In this document: piece by piece, positions 6,045 to 9,179 of the stretch | Layout of the letters: every line of letters begins with the position of its first letter | Position numbering within the stretch: position 1 is the first letter of the stretch | Origin: UBA668 sp046052275 | Lineage (GTDB): Bacteria > Actinomycetota > Acidimicrobiia > Acidimicrobiales > Ilumatobacteraceae | NCBI GenBank assembly: GCA_046052275.1 | Contig: JBJOMQ010000092.1 | Coordinates: 1-9,179, forward strand | Reading direction: 5' to 3' | DNA length: 9,179 nt | Notes under the pieces: generated by a model | Told to the model about the DNA's origin: nothing | Databases searched by the model: none | Seen by the model: the letters and a program-made list of their open reading frames with translations, nothing else | Program-made: the position numbers and the translations under genes

Positions 6045-6635
6045 ATGGTCCCCGCCGACGTGTTCCCTTTGGGTACGCAGTGCTTACGAGCGGTCGACGT
6101 GCTCGCACGGCCCTGTCCAGTGCCCGCAGCGAGTGGCGTGTATGGCTGGTGGTTCGACAAGGTGCCGCCTGGCGTCCCGACCGCTGCCTGTGTTCAGCGA
6201 GATGCGTGGACGCTGCTCTACGTCGGCATCTCGCCGAAGGCGCCGCCGCGCAACGGCACGCCGCCGAGCCGGCAGACGCTCCGCTCGCGGATCCGTTACC
6301 ACTACCGCGGCAACGCGGCGGGTTCGACGCTTCGGCTGACACTGGGTGTCTTGTTGTCCGAGGAGCTCGGCATCGAGCTGCGCCGCGTTGGTAGTGGAGG
6401 CCGTCGAACGTTCTCCGCCGGCGAGCAGCTGTTGTCGGAGTGGATGGCCGCACATGCCCGGGTGACGGTGCACGAGCACCCGACTCCGTGGGTGGTCGAA
6501 GAGCAGTTGATCGGGTCACTGGACCTGCCGCTCAACCTCGATCAGAACCGGCACCATGCGTTCCACAGCGTGCTCAGCGAGCGTCGACGCCAGGCGAAGC
6601 TGCGGGCCGAGTCGTTGCCGGTGCTCCCCCGCTGA
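6045..6635 (+). CDS. GIY-YIG nuclease-like protein
   Basis: This 196-residue protein has the GIY-YIG core in a variant form. GVYGWWF (31-37) stands for GIY, and LLYVGIS (58-64) for YIG. TLRSRIRYHYRGNAAGSTLR (78-97) supplies the conserved arginine helix. PWVVEEQLI (148-156) supplies the metal-binding glutamate (E152 or E153), and LPLNLDQNRHHAFH (161-174) the conserved asparagine. The catalytic set therefore looks intact. Related stand-alone proteins are, from memory, widespread in actinobacteria, with no defined role known to me. The start at ATG 6045 is tentative: no ribosome site is visible, and the frame is open back to 5871 inside the SLATT gene, but the extra 58 residues are arginine-rich and resemble an off-frame reading. 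It begins 53 bases after the SLATT gene on the same strand, so cotranscription is possible. Confidence 0.8.
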   Translation: MVPADVFPLGTQCLRAVDVLARPCPVPAASGVYGWWFDKVPPGVPTAACVQRDAWTLLYVGISPKAPPRNGTPPSRQTLRSRIRYHYRGNAAGSTLRLTLGVLLSEELGIELRRVGSGGRRTFSAGEQLLSEWMAAHARVTVHEHPTPWVVEEQLIGSLDLPLNLDQNRHHAFHSVLSERRRQAKLRAESLPVLPR

Positions 6636-6649
6636 CGTTCACGGAACGT
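6635..6649 (+). terminator. Hairpin at the stop codon of the GIY-YIG gene
   Basis: ACGTTC (6635-6640) and GAACGT (6644-6649) form a perfect six-base stem with an ACG loop that starts on the last base of the TGA stop. No T-run follows. It could end the rightward operon, but evidence is only the stem. Confidence 0.25.
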
Positions 6650-6687
6650 GGCGGCACGCTCGCGTCATAAAAGTCCATCTCGGCGGC

Positions 6688-6704
6688 TGAGTCACGGTGA
6701 CTCA
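6688..6704. repeat. Perfect 17-base palindrome between convergent genes
   Basis: TGAGTCAC-G-GTGACTCA is a perfect inverted repeat around a central G; as RNA it gives a seven-base stem with a three-base loop. It lies in the 172-base spacer between the rightward GIY-YIG gene and the leftward transposase. It may be a bidirectional terminator or a protein-binding or element-end sequence. Read leftward, a CTTTTAT stretch follows about 14 bases later. Elsewhere in the spacer are a CACGC-GCGTG hairpin (6710-6724) and a short tandem of GCGAGGA (6779-6797). Confidence 0.5.
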
Positions 6705-6807
6705 ACATCCACGCGCGCAGCGTGACGCGTAGGCCGAGTGTCGGTCAAGGTCGACGTTCCATCAGCAGCGCGGGTTCGGCGAGGAGCGAGGAGCGAGCCC
6801 TGGCGGT

Positions 6808-8520
6808 CTACGCCACGTCGCCGTACTCTTTGTCAAAGGTGACCACCCGGTAGCCGATGACCTCGCTGTCGTCGGCGATGAGCGGGTGGCCCGCCCCGAG
6901 CGGGTCCGAGCCCTTGGGTGCGTCGATGCAGCGTTCCCGCCAGTTCTCGGTCATGCGCACGTTGTAGGACATGTTCACCATGGTGAGCATCAGGTTGACC
7001 AGCGGCAGCCCGGTGATGCGGAACAGGCCTCGCCGAAGGTTCTCGGTGGAGCCGTTCTTGCGGTTGCCGTATGAGCCCTCGACGTAGGTGCGACGCGAGT
7101 ACAGGTCTGCCCACTCCTCGCTCCCCCAGTAGCGGCTCTGGTACAGCTTGGCGATCGACTCCGGCGGCCGCACCAGCTCGGTCTGCTGCGTGCAGCACTT
7201 CGGTAGGCCTTCGGGGTCGTTGATGCTCGGCGGATTCGCAACAACGGGCTGACCGACCGCGGTTGCTGCCGCTGTCGTACCGGCACGGAGCGGGCACCCG
7301 ATCCGGCCGTCAAGCGCAGGGCATGCGACGCGGTGCGAACCGTCGAGGTCGGGCAGGCTGTGCATCTTCATGGCGTAGTGCTGACGAAGGTTGAGCTGCT
7401 GCCGGAACGCGACGTGGGCGTCTCGGCTCGTTTCGGTGGGACCGGGGCGAGCGATCGTGCCCAGACCGTCGGGGGTCGCAGGGCAGTGCGCATGGCCTGC
7501 CGCCCACCGCATCCGTTCAAACTCGGTGAAGCCTTGCTCGTTGACACGGAGGTCGTGCAGCGGATCCCACTGCTTCGCGCGGAGCGGCTGCAACCACCGG
7601 TGGAACTTCTTGTAGTGGTAGTGGTTGTCCGCGAGGAGCAGCTTTCCGGGCTGCCCGGCGTCGACTTGGTCGAGGACACGCATGCTGACGTCGACGATGT
7701 CCGCGTTTGCCGGCGTCAGCTCGAAGGCGCGGATCAGTCGTGGTGCTGCGTCAGGGTGCTCGCCGGGTCCGGGCACTTGCACGATGGTGTGTTCGTGATA
7801 GCCGAAGAACACTTCGCGGTTGCCGTCCTTGGCGGTCTTGACGCCCCAGCCGGCGTCCCCGTCGTGGGAAGCCTTCGCTCCGACCACCACGCCGTCCTCT
7901 TCGCTCGGCCCGGTTGCGTTGTCGATCAGACGGTCTGCGTCGTCCGGGTCGTCGAGCGTCGACTCGATCTCGGACTTCGATGGCTTGCGAGGCCCCTTGC
8001 CCCAGGACCAGATCCCGGTCGCGTCGATGGCGAACGCAACCGGTGGTGGGCCGACGTGAGTGGTGGCGAGCAGCCTGCGGCAGATGTCGTTCACTGCCTG
8101 GTGGCGGTCGGACCGCTCCTCGTCGGTGATGCCGACGCACCTGAGCACGCCGTTGTCGTCAACAAACTCCCTGTACTTCGGCACGCTGTCGCCGTAGCCG
8201 AGCCGAGCGGTAATCGTCTTGGTGACGTAGTAGAAGTCGCCCTTAGTGATGAGGAGCTTCCGCTCGGTGCGGCTGCGAATGCCGAGCCGGTACTGGTCGT
8301 CGATGTCGATCAGGTCGTGGACCGTGTCGGCCACGTCCTTGATGGTTGCGCTTCGGCGGTTCTCGACGGTGAGGTACAGGCCGATGAGGAACACGCGGAG
8401 CTTGTTCGGGTTGTACGGACGGCCACGGTCATCGACTCTCAGGAGACTCGTCATGACCTCGACGACGCCGGAGGAGTCGATCAGGTGCTCGGCGCGACGG
8501 AGGCGAGCTGGCCTGATCAT
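6808..8520 (-). CDS. DDE transposase, IS1182-like
   Basis: This 570-residue protein has an RNase-H-type DDE transposase core. VAFAIDATGIWSWG (161-174) carries D166, KLLLADNHYHYKKFH (293-307) carries D298, and RRTYVEGSYGNRKNG (476-490) carries E481, the right order and motif contexts. GWGVKT...EVFFGYHEHT (224-245) matches the strand block seen in IS1182-like enzymes. An insertion with C400, C409, C442 and C443 resembles their cysteine cluster. The N-terminal 110 residues are helical and probably bind DNA. The ATG at 8520 overlaps the upstream stop as ATGA; the frame is open further to 8706, but that stretch overlaps the recombinase-like gene and is arginine/proline-rich. The catalytic residues look intact and there is no frameshift. 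Exact family placement is uncertain because no terminal repeats can be paired in the window. Confidence 0.85.
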   Translation of the reverse strand: MIRPARLRRAEHLIDSSGVVEVMTSLLRVDDRGRPYNPNKLRVFLIGLYLTVENRRSATIKDVADTVHDLIDIDDQYRLGIRSRTERKLLITKGDFYYVTKTITARLGYGDSVPKYREFVDDNGVLRCVGITDEERSDRHQAVNDICRRLLATTHVGPPPVAFAIDATGIWSWGKGPRKPSKSEIESTLDDPDDADRLIDNATGPSEEDGVVVGAKASHDGDAGWGVKTAKDGNREVFFGYHEHTIVQVPGPGEHPDAAPRLIRAFELTPANADIVDVSMRVLDQVDAGQPGKLLLADNHYHYKKFHRWLQPLRAKQWDPLHDLRVNEQGFTEFERMRWAAGHAHCPATPDGLGTIARPGPTETSRDAHVAFRQQLNLRQHYAMKMHSLPDLDGSHRVACPALDGRIGCPLRAGTTAAATAVGQPVVANPPSINDPEGLPKCCTQQTELVRPPESIAKLYQSRYWGSEEWADLYSRRTYVEGSYGNRKNGSTENLRRGLFRITGLPLVNLMLTMVNMSYNVRMTENWRERCIDAPKGSDPLGAGHPLIADDSEVIGYRVVTFDKEYGDVA

Positions 8521-9176
8521 GACGGGTTCCCGTCGCGCAGGTAGTCGATGTCCCCGGCCTCGCTTGCGAGGAACGGGAGTAGGTCGCCGAGGGTGCGGGC
8601 CGACTTGAGACCTGCGACCTGCATCACGATCCGCAGCGGGACCGGTTGGTGGAGCAGCCATGTCAGCCATGTGGACCGGAGCCGAGCGACCTCGATGTTC
8701 GGGCATTCGCCGTTGATCTCCATCCGATCCAGCGCGAGCCCGACCGGGTTGGTTGAACCCTTACCGTGGTTACGGAGCACCAACTCCTTCTGACGCAGGC
8801 CCGTCATGCCAGCACGGACCAGTTCCTCGTACTCGCGGCGGATGACCACCGTGCGCGGACGAGGGCCACCGACATGGACGAGGATCCCGTCGTCGCCGCG
8901 GTCGATGATGCCCTCTGCGAGTTGGTGGCGGATGTCGATCGCGTCGAGTCCGCCGCCGGCGGCGAGACCGACCGCTATACAGCTGCGGCGCCGCACCTCA
9001 GGGATCCGCTGTCGCAAGGTGACTCGCTTGATGGCCGCTTCCTCGGGGGCGGTGTAACCGGGCCGGACAGCCTGATGGCCAGCCGACGCGATCACCGGGG
9101 AATCGATTCCCGGATTGACCTTCTTCGCCAGGTTCCGCAAACGGCTGCGGTAGTCGTTCCTCGTGTTCGCGTCCAT
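8517..9176 (-). CDS. Degenerate tyrosine-recombinase-like protein, 5' end possibly outside window
   Basis: The 219 residues read from an ATG at 9176 look like the C-terminal part of a tyrosine recombinase. YTAPEEAAI (41-49) opens the domain; GLAAGGGLDAIDI (70-82) matches the GLR-x-x-E-L box but has Asp78 where the first catalytic arginine belongs. ILVHVGGPRPRTVVI (98-112) is the beta hairpin. ARLRSTWLTWLL (164-175) keeps the arginine of the HxxR box but not the histidine. AGLKSARTLGDLLPFL (188-203) replaces the GHxSxxTT...Y box and has no tyrosine. Strand cleavage is therefore unlikely; a DNA-binding or helper role for the coupled transposase is an inference. The frame is open to the right edge and no ribosome site is visible, so the true start and an N-terminal domain may lie outside. 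Confidence 0.68.
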   Translation of the reverse strand: MDANTRNDYRSRLRNLAKKVNPGIDSPVIASAGHQAVRPGYTAPEEAAIKRVTLRQRIPEVRRRSCIAVGLAAGGGLDAIDIRHQLAEGIIDRGDDGILVHVGGPRPRTVVIRREYEELVRAGMTGLRQKELVLRNHGKGSTNPVGLALDRMEINGECPNIEVARLRSTWLTWLLHQPVPLRIVMQVAGLKSARTLGDLLPFLASEAGDIDYLRDGNPS

Positions 9177-9179
9177 GCC

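Noticed and set aside
7333..8544. 403-codon plus-strand frame opposite the transposase
   Set aside because: Val/Asp-rich translation without motifs; the minus strand carries the complete DDE motif set.
8521..8706. Upstream extension of the transposase frame
   Set aside because: It lies wholly within the recombinase-like gene and reads Arg/Pro-rich; the ATGA junction at 8517-8520 is a better start.

Overview
The window is high-GC DNA with actinobacterial features: GTG and TTG starts behind clear purine-rich ribosome sites, -10-like TANNNT hexamers, and short or overlapping gene junctions. The N-terminal domain of the secreted protein at 2825-4156 (a PCRLMDTR motif, later an SNLN motif, and a closing DVMGYF) resembles a domain I associate with Acidimicrobiia such as Ilumatobacter. 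That placement is an inference from memory, not a search result.

Left part (1-2725): a GntR-family regulator of the FCD subgroup on the minus strand runs off the left edge. It is divergent from a TSUP (TauE/SafE-type) membrane permease, followed by a class-C beta-lactamase-like serine hydrolase. The 139-base divergent spacer holds TTGTATACAG, which has the layout expected of an FCD-regulator operator. Regulator, permease and hydrolase may form a small uptake/export-and-hydrolysis unit of unknown substrate.

Middle (2726-4441): a secreted protein with its own promoter candidate. It has a signal peptide, an N-terminal beta-rich domain, a short Asp/His linker and five MopE-type metal-binding repeats, each preceded by a DxDxDG loop. 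The last four repeats are two copies of an 88-residue double unit. A hairpin follows the gene, then a spacer with four TCACAC boxes.

Centre right (4442-6635): a candidate antiviral or conflict module. A ThsB-type TIR-like protein overlaps by ATGA a four-TM protein with two SLATT-like modules, and 53 bases later a GIY-YIG nuclease-like protein begins. The expected logic is that the TIR protein makes a nucleotide signal and the SLATT membrane protein acts as effector. There is no ThsA-type SIR2/SLOG or macro-domain partner in the window, so this is not a canonical Thoeris locus. This is the most interesting part of the window.

Right (6636-9179): two overlapping minus-strand genes converge on the module. 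One is a tyrosine-recombinase-like protein lacking the catalytic tyrosine and the first catalytic arginine, possibly starting outside the window. The other is a DDE transposase with D166, D298 and E481 and an IS1182-like cysteine cluster. If these form a mobile element, its left end must lie between 6636 and 6807, where a perfect 17-base palindrome sits. No tRNA, rRNA, CRISPR array or replication origin was seen.
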